Part shown: piece by piece, positions 27,301-34,769 of the stretch
How positions within the stretch are numbered: the first letter of the stretch is position 1
Layout: each line of letters begins with the position of its first letter
DNA from: Hyphomicrobiales bacterium
GTDB taxonomy: Bacteria; Pseudomonadota; Alphaproteobacteria; Rhizobiales; Rhizobiaceae
Direction: 5' to 3'
Assembly (NCBI GenBank): GCA_900489925.1
Contig: UEHQ01000010.1
Coordinates: 183,871-247,870 of the forward strand
Length of the DNA: 64,000 nucleotides
The notes under the pieces: generated by a model
Told to the model about the DNA's origin: nothing
The model's input: the letters and a program-made list of their open reading frames with translations, nothing else
Database searches by the model: none
Position numbers and translations under genes: made by a program

Positions 27301-28143
27301 TCAGCGGCGGGGACCGCGCGCCACCCGCTCGATTTCTTCGCGCACGAGGCGTTCCACCAAGGTCGGCAGATTGTCGTCCAGCCAGTCGCGCAGCATGGGA
27401 CGCAGCATGTCCTCGGCGATCTCATCGAGCGAACGGCGCTCCGCACCATCGATAGCGGCTGCAAGCTCTTCAAACGAACGGGCGATCTGCAGACCGGCAT
27501 CCTGTGAAAGCAGCGACTGCTGCGTCTCTTCGACGATGCTGGGAAGCAGGCGTTCCGACATCGGAGCTGCAATAGAAATGGCCGGCGTCGGCTCGACAGC
27601 TTCGGCGAATGCCGGCTGCGGGGAAACGACCGGGGCCGGCACTTCAGCAGGCGCCTCCACGATCTGCGGCAATGGCGCCGGTTCGACAACAGCCTCAACA
27701 GGACGGTTCGTTTCGACGGCAGCCTGGGGCGGCTCGAACATATGCACAGGCGCCTCGGCCCGCACTTCGGGCTGGCGGAACGATGGCGGCACTTCGCGAA
27801 GCTGTGCGGCGTTTCGCTCGGAAGCAGCGCGGACACGTGCGGCAACATCGGCAAGCGACATTGCGCGTGCCGGTGCATCAGGAACCGGCGCCGATCCCGC
27901 GGAATTCGCGGCGACGAAGCGAGGATCAGGCTGCGGCACTGTTTCGGGGAATTCAACGCCCGCGTATGCCTGGTCGACCGTCAGATGGATGTCGGAGTCG
28001 CGCTCGTCATCGTTGCCGTAAACCGGCGGCAGCGAAGCCGAAAGTGCCCGACCGGCACCCGGCTCATTGCTCTCGATGATCTGGCGGATCGACGCCAGAA
28101 TCTCTTCCATGGACGGTTCACGCGCTACGCTTGGCTGAGCCAT
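27301..28143 (-). CDS. popZ: Polar organising protein PopZ (DUF2497)
   Basis: This 280-residue protein has the three-part PopZ layout. A short N-terminal helix, SMEEILASIRQIIESNE (about 10-26), is used for partner binding. A long proline- and glutamate-rich disordered linker runs from about residues 60 to 215. A C-terminal oligomerisation block contains LDEIAEDMLRPMLRDWLDDNLPTLVERLVREEIERVARG, read here in sections. PopZ forms a condensate at the cell pole; in Agrobacterium it marks the growing pole and anchors chromosome segregation. It lies between pcm and valS, a conserved rhizobial order except that tolC, expected here from memory, is missing. Confidence 0.92.
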   Translation of the reverse strand: MAQPSVAREPSMEEILASIRQIIESNEPGAGRALSASLPPVYGNDDERDSDIHLTVDQAYAGVEFPETVPQPDPRFVAANSAGSAPVPDAPARAMSLADVAARVRAASERNAAQLREVPPSFRQPEVRAEAPVHMFEPPQAAVETNRPVEAVVEPAPLPQIVEAPAEVPAPVVSPQPAFAEAVEPTPAISIAAPMSERLLPSIVEETQQSLLSQDAGLQIARSFEELAAAIDGAERRSLDEIAEDMLRPMLRDWLDDNLPTLVERLVREEIERVARGPRR

Positions 28144-28309
28144 ATCTATCCCCGTTATTCAGAAACAACGACCGGATTGCGTGGAGTGGGCATCCGAATC
28201 ACCCAGACTGTAGGATAGCCGAATGGGGAAAAAAATCATCGCGAATCAAATGAATGCCGCAATGCACAGTTTTCTCCGCCGTTACAGATCAATGCGCACC
28301 GGCGGCAGA

Positions 28310-28338
28310 AATAAAAACGGGCACCCAAGGTGCCCGCG
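28310..28338 (-). terminator. Rho-independent terminator of pcm
   Basis: The stem CGGGCACC with GGTGCCCG around CAA has a plus-strand left flank ATAAAAA. Confidence 0.75.
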
Positions 28339-28362
28339 TTCAATTGCTTGCTTCAATCAAGC

Positions 28363-29028
28363 TCAGAATACGAATTCACGAGCCTTGGCGAAACCGGGGA
28401 GCGGCTTCACGGAAGCATTGAAAAAGACGTTTTCGGACACCGCGCCGCGTTCGCTAGTGAAAACCTTGGCGCGTGCCGACCCACCGTATCCCTGAACAGT
28501 CACGAGACGACCGCCGTCGCGAAGCTGCGAGAGCAACGTGGCCGGAACCTCTTCGACGGAACCGTTGATGAAGATCAGATCGTAGGGGGCGCCAGACGTG
28601 TTGCCCTTGGCAAGCGGTCCCGCAACCACGGACACGTTCGCATAGGAAGCAAGGTTTGCCTTGGCGGCTTCAGCTAGCGCCTCATCCTCTTCAAGGGCAA
28701 CGACAGAGCCAGCGAGCAAAGCCAGAAGAGCCGAAACATAGCCCGTGCCACAACCGACATCGAGAACGACATCGTCCTTGCCGATTGCGGCAAGCTGCAG
28801 GAGCTTGGCAAGCGGCGATGGCTGCATCAGGAAGCGAGCAGGCTGGCCGCCTGCTGCCGGACAGATTTCAACATCGTTGTCGAGATAGGCAAGTGCCTTC
28901 GACTTTTCCGGTACGAATGCTTCGCGCGGCACCGCGAGAAAAGCCGTCAGCACGGAATGCGAGGTGACGTCCGTCGTACGGATCTGGTTGTCGACCATGT
29001 TTGCGCGTGCCGTTTCGAAATTCATCAT
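28363..29028 (-). CDS. pcm: Protein-L-isoaspartate O-methyltransferase
   Basis: This 221-residue SAM-dependent methyltransferase has VLDVGCGTGYVSALLALLAG (about residues 80-99, SAM loop) and the family entry ARANMVDNQIRTTDV at the N-terminus. Residues QPSPLAKLLQLAAI fit the PCMT substrate region. It repairs isoaspartyl residues in aged proteins, although rhizobial members next to tolC/popZ are often called only PCMT-like. The start ATG ATG doublet gives MMNFETARAN. The C-terminus ends in REFVF. Confidence 0.9.
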   Translation of the reverse strand: MMNFETARANMVDNQIRTTDVTSHSVLTAFLAVPREAFVPEKSKALAYLDNDVEICPAAGGQPARFLMQPSPLAKLLQLAAIGKDDVVLDVGCGTGYVSALLALLAGSVVALEEDEALAEAAKANLASYANVSVVAGPLAKGNTSGAPYDLIFINGSVEEVPATLLSQLRDGGRLVTVQGYGGSARAKVFTSERGAVSENVFFNASVKPLPGFAKAREFVF

Positions 29029-29225
29029 GCCCTCTCGCCCAGTGAAAAGCGGTTTTGTCTGCTCGTCTCTTAATCTCAGGGGAACCGGCTTTCAAGGCTT
29101 CCTGACCGGCTGCGGCAAGAATTCGGGTGATAGGTCTCTTCCGCGCAACGGCGGAGGCGTAACAGATGGAACAAAGGCGCGCGATGTGGTATTATTACAA
29201 CCGGAGGAACTAGGAGGAGAATACC

Positions 29226-29327
29226 ATGTCAACCGTCGTTGAATATTTCTCATTGTTCGATTTCTTCATCTTGGCAACGCTCATCGCCATTGTTTTCGGC
29301 GGGCTTTGGGGTCGCGAGCACGGCTGA
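29226..29327 (+). CDS. 33-residue single-span membrane protein
   Basis: ATG at 29226 is preceded by a perfect AGGAGGAGAATACC ribosome site and reads 33 codons to TGA 29325. One hydrophobic span, FFILATLIAIVFGGLW (residues 13-28), is followed by GREHG, with an acidic N-terminus. This looks like a real small integral membrane protein of the CydX/MgrB size class but matches neither. Its position between pcm and another tiny gene gives no clear role. Confidence rests on the ribosome site and span. Confidence 0.6.
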   Translation: MSTVVEYFSLFDFFILATLIAIVFGGLWGREHG

Positions 29328-29500
29328 ACAGCCGGAGTGACAGCTCGATACCCTTCCACAAGCGACCGACGCCGCTAGGCGAGCGGTCGCCATGCGCGCA
29401 TATTTTCCTTCGGGCAATCCAGGGGCGTCCATTCAGGCGCTTGTCAGCATTTAAGGCGATGATTCAGGCTCATTAATAAAGTGATCGGTGGTCATAATTG

Positions 29501-29641
29501 AACAGAGCTAATGTGTTGGGCGGGTTTTTCATTTTCGCGTTGTTGGTGATCGTGCTCTTGATTCCATTGGTGAGCATTGGAGCGCCGAATGTCGTGATGA
29601 ACGGCATTTCGCCAATGGGACTGGTGCGAACAGCCAACTAA
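29501..29641 (+). CDS. 46-residue membrane protein with non-ATG start
   Basis: A frame opening at TTG 29501 (alternative GTG 29516) encodes a hydrophobic span, LGGFFIFALLVIVLLIPLV, then a short polar tail ending RTAN. A tight terminator hairpin begins at the stop codon, which supports expression of this unit. The lack of an ATG and a weak upstream ribosome site lower confidence. No family is recognised. Confidence 0.45.
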   Translation, partial: NRANVLGGFFIFALLVIVLLIPLVSIGAPNVVMNGISPMGLVRTAN

Positions 29642-29666
29642 AGGCCACCGAGCGGCCTTTTCCCGG
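29640..29666 (+). terminator. Rho-independent terminator after the 46-residue gene
   Basis: The stem AAAGGCC with GGCCTTT around ACCGAGC, followed by TCCC, overlaps the stop codon of the small ORF. Confidence 0.6.
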
Positions 29667-29790
29667 CCATTTTGCTTTGCGGAGCCGGCCTCCAACCCAA
29701 AATCCTTGGCGGAATTTCAACAAGCCTCTTGCACTCGATTTCTATTCATTCTAAATGCCCGCCAACGCTTGAACAAACCAAGTGTCGTGA

Positions 29791-29864
29791 GGCCTCGTGG
29801 CGGAGTGGTGACGCAGAGGACTGCAAATCCTTGTACCCCGGTTCAATTCCGGGCGAGGCCTCCA
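29791..29864 (+). tRNA. tRNA-Cys (anticodon GCA)
   Basis: The acceptor stem GGCCTCG pairs with CGAGGCC. The anticodon stem GGA/TCC region encloses CTGCAAA, giving anticodon GCA. The T arm is GGTTCAATTCC, the discriminator is T and CCA is encoded at 29862-29864. Confidence 0.96.
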
Positions 29865-30017
29865 ACAACTTTCACCAATTGAATCAATGATTTGCCTGCG
29901 GATCACTTTGACTGCCAGGCAATTGCGTATCGCATCTTTCCTGCACGCGCTTTGATTTTCAAAGGCATGCGGCGACGCCGTCAAACACGGAACGCAGGAC
30001 GCAAGAGGATTTCGGAC

Positions 30018-30305
30018 ATGATTGAACTGACCCCATCCCAGATTGCTGGACTGAAACTCGCTCGGGATGGAGATTTGTATCCTCAGCCTGCAAGCAAGTG
30101 GACACACGAGAACGCGACGGTGACCTACGCCAAGTCCGATCGCTGGAAAGAGCGCCCGCAAAAGATCAAGACCGTCACCGCGAAAACCCTGGTCGAACTT
30201 GTAGAACCGGGTCTCCTGGAACGCCGGCATGTGAGCGACGACGGTCTGACAGATGTCTACGGGATATCGATGGCCGGAAAGATCTGGCTGCTTCAGAACA
30301 AGTGA
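30018..30305 (+). CDS. Small hypothetical protein downstream of tRNA-Cys
   Basis: This 95-residue protein starts at ATG 30018 (MIELTPSQIAGLKLARDG); the in-frame upstream part is arginine-rich and unlikely to be translated. It has a winged-helix-like feel: QIAGLKLARDGDLYP, KTVTAKTLVELVEPGLLERRHVSDDGLTDVYGISMAGKIWL, which resembles short rhizobial conserved hypotheticals placed after tRNAs. No signal peptide. Role unknown. Confidence 0.65.
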   Translation: MIELTPSQIAGLKLARDGDLYPQPASKWTHENATVTYAKSDRWKERPQKIKTVTAKTLVELVEPGLLERRHVSDDGLTDVYGISMAGKIWLLQNK

Positions 30306-30547
30306 CCTGAAGCGAGCCTCCCGCAATGGGAGGCGCCGAGGCTGTGGCATCAGCCCAGCCTGCCCTTGCCGCCAGCGCCGATCGCAGCTGGCGGCCAAAC
30401 GGACCAAAAGCTCAAGCCAATGGGCCTGAAATGAATCCTGTCTTTCCCCGGGATTGAGAGTACACTACCGATATCGGCCCCAATGCGAATGGTAGAGGCC
30501 GCTTGGGAGTTGCTACGTGCTCTTGCCGTCGAACGGAGGAGCAGCAA

Positions 30548-30757
30548 ATGTTGCAATCCCTTATTTCCTTATCCGACGAAGAAATCGAACTCGTGATTGA
30601 CGCTGTCCGCGAATGGTGTGCGAAACATGGGTTCGATATCGACAGCAGCCAAGGTCGCCGCGCGCTGACCGTTGCGATCGATCTCGTGCAGTCCCGGCGA
30701 CGCGACACGTCGATCGCGAGCGAGATGGAGCAAAACCTCGCTGATTGCCTTGAATGA
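30548..30757 (+). CDS. Small acidic hypothetical protein
   Basis: This 69-residue protein starts at ATG 30548 (MLQSLISLSDEEIELVIDAV), with ACGGAGGAGCAGCAA as ribosome site. Two helices are likely (EEIELVIDAVREWCAKHGFDI and RRALTVAIDLVQSRR), with a single cysteine. It has the look of a rhizobial conserved small protein without a named domain. It stands alone between the 30018 gene and mgtC. Confidence 0.65.
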   Translation: MLQSLISLSDEEIELVIDAVREWCAKHGFDIDSSQGRRALTVAIDLVQSRRRDTSIASEMEQNLADCLE

Positions 30758-31084
30758 GGGTTCGGCACTCTGAAGCGAGGCCTTTGTTCGACAGAAAACG
30801 CTCGGGGTAGTGATATGCAGGGTAGCGATTTCCGCGTCGATCCAACGGTCGTCGCCTTCCGGCCGGCTTTTTGAAATCTGGTGGAACAAGCACCCTCCCC
30901 AACAGTTGAGGTTATGATCGCCGGGTCAGCCACCTGCGGTCAACTCCTGGGATAGCGGCGGACGAACGCACGCACATCCTTCGTTCGCCGTGCTCCAAAG
31001 TGCCGGCGTCCCTGCCGGGCCTGCACCCAGAACACAGGTTCGGCGGGGCGTTCTAGGATACCAGCGCAACAAAGGCCCGTTTAG
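30758..31084. other. Intergenic stretch of about 330 bases
   Basis: No gene, hairpin series or repeat is evident. It should contain the promoter of the MgtC/SapB gene. Confidence 0.4.
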
Positions 31085-31810
31085 ATGTGGCTCGCAGACG
31101 CAATGCTGAACAGGATGTCGGAGCAACTGGCGTGGGCCGATATCCTCCTGCGGATCCTGCTGACCGTGATTGCGGCATCCCTCATCGGAATCAATCGAGA
31201 ACAGGGCGGCCATGCGGCCGGCTTCCGAACGACTGTCCTCGTTGGACTGGCCGCGTGTTTGGCCATGCTCCAGGCCAATGCCTTGCTGATCGTCGAGGGA
31301 ACGGAACATTCCGGCTTCGCGCGCATGGACGTCTTGCGTTTCGCTCTGGGCGTTCTGACCGGTGTTGGTTTCATCGGCGGTGGTGCGGTTCTTCACCGCG
31401 GCAATCTGGTCACCGGCGTCACCACCGCGGCGACCATCTGGGCCATGACGGCGATTGGCCTTTGCTTCGGTGGAGGACAGATCGGCATCGGCATCGTCGG
31501 CACGGCGGTCGCGTTTGTCTTCCTATCACCATTGAAAGCACTGGATGATTGGTTGCCGAGGCGGCATCGGGCGAAAGTCGAAATTCTGACAACGACAGAT
31601 CTTGCTGCGGATAGCCTCGCGAAAGTGCTCGCTCCTTACAATTGCGAGGTTCGGTTTGTGGCGACCAGACGAGGAACCGACGATCGAAGGATCTTCGCGT
31701 TCGATTTGCGGTGGCGAAGTCACAGACCGGTGACCACGGAGGCGCTAGCCGGAAACTTACGAGAAAACTTCGATGTCCTTCGTTTCGTGCTGTACGAGCA
31801 CGACGTGTGA
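31085..31810 (+). CDS. MgtC/SapB family membrane protein
   Basis: This 241-residue protein has four N-terminal spans (about residues 15-130) and the signature LIGINREQGGHAAGFRTTVLVGLAACLAML, with FIGGGAVLHRGNLVTGVTTAATIWAMTAIG further on. The C-terminal ACT-like cytoplasmic domain (VEILTTTDLAADSLAKVLAPY) is present. MgtC proteins are linked to growth in low magnesium or acid and to modulation of ATP synthase or phosphate uptake; direct Mg transport is not established. It converges on the BA14K gene. Confidence 0.88.
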   Translation: MWLADAMLNRMSEQLAWADILLRILLTVIAASLIGINREQGGHAAGFRTTVLVGLAACLAMLQANALLIVEGTEHSGFARMDVLRFALGVLTGVGFIGGGAVLHRGNLVTGVTTAATIWAMTAIGLCFGGGQIGIGIVGTAVAFVFLSPLKALDDWLPRRHRAKVEILTTTDLAADSLAKVLAPYNCEVRFVATRRGTDDRRIFAFDLRWRSHRPVTTEALAGNLRENFDVLRFVLYEHDV

Positions 31811-31862
31811 GGCCGGCCAGGCAGGCTCGATCAGGTCGCCTGCGCGGCCATTCCTCGACCCA

Positions 31863-32318
31863 TCACGGCGCCACACACTGGCGACGCGGGCCGTAATACG
31901 GCTGGTAGGTGTTGTCGTAGGCCCGATACGAGCGATAGCGGCTGTAGCACCAATCGACGTGAGGGTCTCCGCTTGAACGAGCGTAGGGCTGCGAAGCGAT
32001 CAGGCCCCCGAGGAGCGCGCCGGCAGCGAGGCCGCCGATGATCGCGCCGGCATTGTCGTAGTCATGGTGGTAGTGCCGACCGTAGTAGCGGTCGCCATAG
32101 TATCGGTTGTTGTAGTACCGATCGTTGTATCCGTGTCGATATCGTCCGCCGCACCGATAGATGTTGCAGCCATTTGAACGATGATTGTCGACGCCTGAAT
32201 CGCCAAATGTGCCGCGGCTCTGCACCGACTGCTCGTCCCGGGAGTTCTCGGCGAATGCCGGCGAGACGCCTGAAAAGGCCGTCGCCATAGCCAAAACGAT
32301 TGTCGCAAGCCGTTTCAT
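31863..32318 (-). CDS. BA14K-family exported protein
   Basis: This 151-residue protein has a signal peptide ([20 protein letters not shown], about residues 5-24) and a Tyr/Arg/Gly/Asp-rich repeat section ([21 protein letters not shown]). A short glycine-alanine span ([15 protein letters not shown]) follows, and the C-terminal BA14K box [19 protein letters not shown] ending GPRRQC. Related Brucella proteins are immunoreactive lectin-like proteins, but their role is uncertain. Low-complexity repeats may vary between strains. Confidence 0.9.
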   Translation of the reverse strand: MKRLATIVLAMATAFSGVSPAFAENSRDEQSVQSRGTFGDSGVDNHRSNGCNIYRCGGRYRHGYNDRYYNNRYYGDRYYGRHYHHDYDNAGAIIGGLAAGALLGGLIASQPYARSSGDPHVDWCYSRYRSYRAYDNTYQPYYGPRRQCVAP

Positions 32319-32469
32319 TTTCCTAGCCTTTCAACGCGATGCGAAACGATAGCGCTGTTGCGCCTATCATTTCAACGCGTTGCGGCTCTGCATGTTCCAT
32401 GTGGTGCCCGCTTGTGGCTTGAAAGCAACCGCAGGCAACAAACAGAAAAAGAATCGCTCCGGTCCAATT

Positions 32470-32492
32470 GTGACACTTTTATTGCATGTCAC
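32470..32492. promoter_or_regulatory. Inverted repeat upstream of the DUF47-pit operon
   Basis: GTGACA and TGTCAC form an inverted repeat with an 11-base spacer about 38 bases before the DUF47 start. The half-site TGTCAC resembles half of a PHO box, but the arrangement is inverted, whereas a PHO box is a direct repeat. It could be a phosphate or other regulator site; this is weak inference. Confidence 0.3.
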
Positions 32493-32529
32493 GCTATTTT
32501 ATGACGGGCCTCTAAAAATTGGCACACGG

Positions 32530-33180
32530 ATGGATAGTATGCTCAGCTGGTTTCGTAAACTTCTGCCGCGAGAGGACCGGTTTTTCGACCTCTTCGCCCA
32601 ACACTCGCGCACGATTGTTGGCGCAGCCGAAGCATTGAACGAATTGCTGTCGGGCAAGGACACGGAGCGTCACTGCGAACGCATCGTCGCGCTCGAGAAC
32701 GAGGCAGACGACATTACCCGCGAAGTCCTGCAGGCAGTCCGCCGCAGCTTCATCACGCCATTCGACCGCGTCGACATCAAGGATCTGATCCAGTCGATGG
32801 ACGACGCCATCGACATGATGCACAAGACCGTCAAGACGATCCGCCTGTTCGAGCAAAAAGAGTTCGACCCGCGCATGCAGGAAATGGGAAGCGCCATCGT
32901 CAAGGCCGCGCACCTGGTTGCCGAAGCGATCCCGCTTCTCGACCGGATCAACGCCAATGCGCCGCGCCTGACGGCGATCGCCGAAGAGGTCACGCGGGTC
33001 GAAGGGCATTCCGATGAGCTGCACGACCGCGGGCTGAAGGAGCTTTTCCTCCGCCATGGCAGCTCCAATCCCATGGCCTACATCATCGGCAGCGAGATTT
33101 ACGGCGAACTGGAGAAGGTCGTCGACCGGTTCGAAGACGTTGCCAACGAAATTAGCGGCATCGTGATCGAGAACGTCTGA
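32530..33180 (+). CDS. DUF47 phosphate-transport accessory protein (OrfA/Pit-associated)
   Basis: The start is ATG 32530 or 32539 (MLSWFRKLLPREDRFFDLF); the latter fits the family N-terminus. The protein has about 213-216 residues, helical and PhoU-like: EAADDITREVLQAVRRSFITPFDRVDIKDLIQSMDDAIDMMHK (approximate). It is the soluble partner encoded before low-affinity phosphate transporters; in Sinorhizobium the orfA-pit pair is repressed by PhoB in low phosphate. The stop overlaps the pit start (TGATG), so the pair is translationally coupled. Confidence 0.92.
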   Translation: MDSMLSWFRKLLPREDRFFDLFAQHSRTIVGAAEALNELLSGKDTERHCERIVALENEADDITREVLQAVRRSFITPFDRVDIKDLIQSMDDAIDMMHKTVKTIRLFEQKEFDPRMQEMGSAIVKAAHLVAEAIPLLDRINANAPRLTAIAEEVTRVEGHSDELHDRGLKELFLRHGSSNPMAYIIGSEIYGELEKVVDRFEDVANEISGIVIENV

Positions 33181-34184
33181 TGGATGCCACCCTCGCCTTC
33201 CCGCTGCTCGCCGGCCTGATCGCGGTTGCGTTGTTCTTCGATTTCCTGAACGGTCTTCACGACGCAGCAAACTCGATCGCCACGATCGTTTCGACGCGCG
33301 TGCTTCGCCCGCAATACGCGGTCCTGTGGGCAGCCTTCTTCAATTTCATCGCATTCCTGTTCTTCGGGCTGCATGTCGCCGAGACGCTCGGCACCGGCAT
33401 CATCGACCCGGCCATTGTCTCGCCGCTCGTGATCTTTGCCGCGCTGATGGGTGCGATCGTGTGGAACATCGTCACCTGGGTCTTCGGCATCCCGTCCAGT
33501 TCCTCCCATGCGCTGGTCGGCGGCCTTGTCGGTGCAGGACTTGCCAAGGTCGGCTTCAGCTCCATCGTGTGGAGCGGCCTGCTGAAAACCGCCGGCGCGA
33601 TCGTCATGTCGCCCATGATCGGTTTCCTGCTGGCGCTCTTCCTGGTGCTTGTGGTTTCCTGGATCTTCGTTCGACAGACACCATTCGCCGTCGATCGAAC
33701 CTTCCGCATCCTTCAGTTCGTATCCGCCTCGCTCTATTCACTTGGACATGGCGGCAACGATGCGCAGAAGACGATGGGTATCATCGCCATCCTGCTCTAC
33801 TCGCAAGGATATCTTGGCGGCAGCTTCCATGTGCCTCTCTGGGTCGTGCTCTCCTGCCAGTCGGCAATGGCACTCGGCACGCTCTTCGGAGGGTGGCGAA
33901 TCGTCCATACGATGGGTTCCAAGATCACCCGGCTCAATCCGATGCAGGGCTTTTGCGCTGAAACGGGCGGCGCGCTGACGCTGTTTGGTGCGACCTGGCT
34001 CGGTATCCCCGTCTCGACCACCCATACGATCACCGGTGCGATCATCGGCGTGGGTGCTGCGCGGCGCGTGTCGGCCGTACGCTGGGGCCTGGCGGGCAAT
34101 ATCGTCATCGCCTGGATCGTGACCCTTCCTGCTGCAGCGCTCATTGCTGCGGCCTTCTATTGGGCTGCAGGCTTCTTTGCCTGA
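33180..34184 (+). CDS. pit: Low-affinity inorganic phosphate transporter Pit
   Basis: This 334-residue PHO4-family membrane protein has two copies of the family signature: FLNGLHDAANSIATIVSTRVL near the N-terminus and SLGHGGNDAQKTMGIIAILLY (approximate) in the second half. SSSHALVGGLVGAGLAK and STTHTITGAIIGVGAARR mark the repeat ends. It imports metal-phosphate with protons. It is coupled to the DUF47 gene by a TGATG overlap, the typical OrfA-Pit operon. Confidence 0.95.
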   Translation: MDATLAFPLLAGLIAVALFFDFLNGLHDAANSIATIVSTRVLRPQYAVLWAAFFNFIAFLFFGLHVAETLGTGIIDPAIVSPLVIFAALMGAIVWNIVTWVFGIPSSSSHALVGGLVGAGLAKVGFSSIVWSGLLKTAGAIVMSPMIGFLLALFLVLVVSWIFVRQTPFAVDRTFRILQFVSASLYSLGHGGNDAQKTMGIIAILLYSQGYLGGSFHVPLWVVLSCQSAMALGTLFGGWRIVHTMGSKITRLNPMQGFCAETGGALTLFGATWLGIPVSTTHTITGAIIGVGAARRVSAVRWGLAGNIVIAWIVTLPAAALIAAAFYWAAGFFA

Positions 34185-34481
34185 TCAGAGGCGGGACTTC
34201 CGCCTCTTTTCCCACCACACGGAGAATCGCCGCCTCATCCGACGGGCGGCGTGCAGGTCGTGCGACAAGACGACGAATCCAAGTGGAATCATCCAGAAGC
34301 CGAGAATCGGCAAAAACCCCAGACATCCCCCGATAACGAGCAAACCGCCGATCGACATGCGAGCAGCACGCGATCGTGGCAACGGGATGCGTGTTGGACC
34401 CATAACGATGTGGCCGGTGGAATGATCAATGCCAAAGCGCTTGGCGCCTTGTTTTTCGGGGTTTGTGCGCTGGTCAGTCAT
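34185..34481 (-). CDS. Small PGPGW-like membrane protein
   Basis: This is a 98-residue protein starting at ATG 34481 (MTDQRTNPEKQGAKRF); longer readings are not supported. One hydrophobic stretch, SIGGLLVIGGCLGFLPILGFWMIPLGFVVLS, is followed by a very basic tail ending KRRKSRL. The pattern, a glycine-rich span ending in a conserved LS and basic residues, fits the putative transmembrane PGPGW-type family seen in rhizobia. The role is unknown. It ends right after pit (convergent). Confidence 0.65.
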   Translation of the reverse strand: MTDQRTNPEKQGAKRFGIDHSTGHIVMGPTRIPLPRSRAARMSIGGLLVIGGCLGFLPILGFWMIPLGFVVLSHDLHAARRMRRRFSVWWEKRRKSRL

Positions 34482-34598
34482 CCACAGGAGATGGGGATAA
34501 CCAAACTGAATACAAGCGAATGTCATTTTTTTGAAAAAACTGCTTGGCAAATCGGCCAAGCATTTGTATTAGCCCACTCACACCGCGGCGAGCGGTGA

Positions 34599-34673
34599 TC
34601 CCTGGTAGCTCAGCGGTAGAGCATTCGACTGTTAATCGACAGGTCGCCGGTTCGAATCCGGCCCGGGGAGCCA
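34599..34673 (+). tRNA. tRNA-Asn (anticodon GUU)
   Basis: The acceptor stem TCCCTGG pairs with CCGGGGA. The anticodon loop ACTGTTAAT gives anticodon GTT, the T arm contains GGTTCGAATCC, and CCA is encoded at 34671-34673. Confidence 0.96.
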
Positions 34674-34678
34674 GTTTC

Positions 34679-34715
34679 AAAAGGTCTGCATTGAAAAATG
34701 CAGACCTTTTTTATT
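34679..34715 (+). terminator. Rho-independent terminator after tRNA-Asn
   Basis: The long stem AAAGGTCTGCATT with AATGCAGACCTTT around GAAA is followed by TTTATTT. Confidence 0.85.
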
Positions 34716-34769
34716 TCCTGAAATCAAATGGATACGAAAGCGCGCCATTGGACGGCGCGCCTATGCTGC

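Noticed and set aside
29184..29213. Nine-codon ATG frame (MWYYYNRRN) just before the 33-residue gene
   Set aside because: It could be a leader peptide but has no attenuator hairpin, and its end simply overlaps the ribosome site of the next gene.
30314..30334. Hairpin GCCTCCC/GGGAGGC after the 30018 gene
   Set aside because: The stem is good but there is no T tract, so it is not called a terminator.
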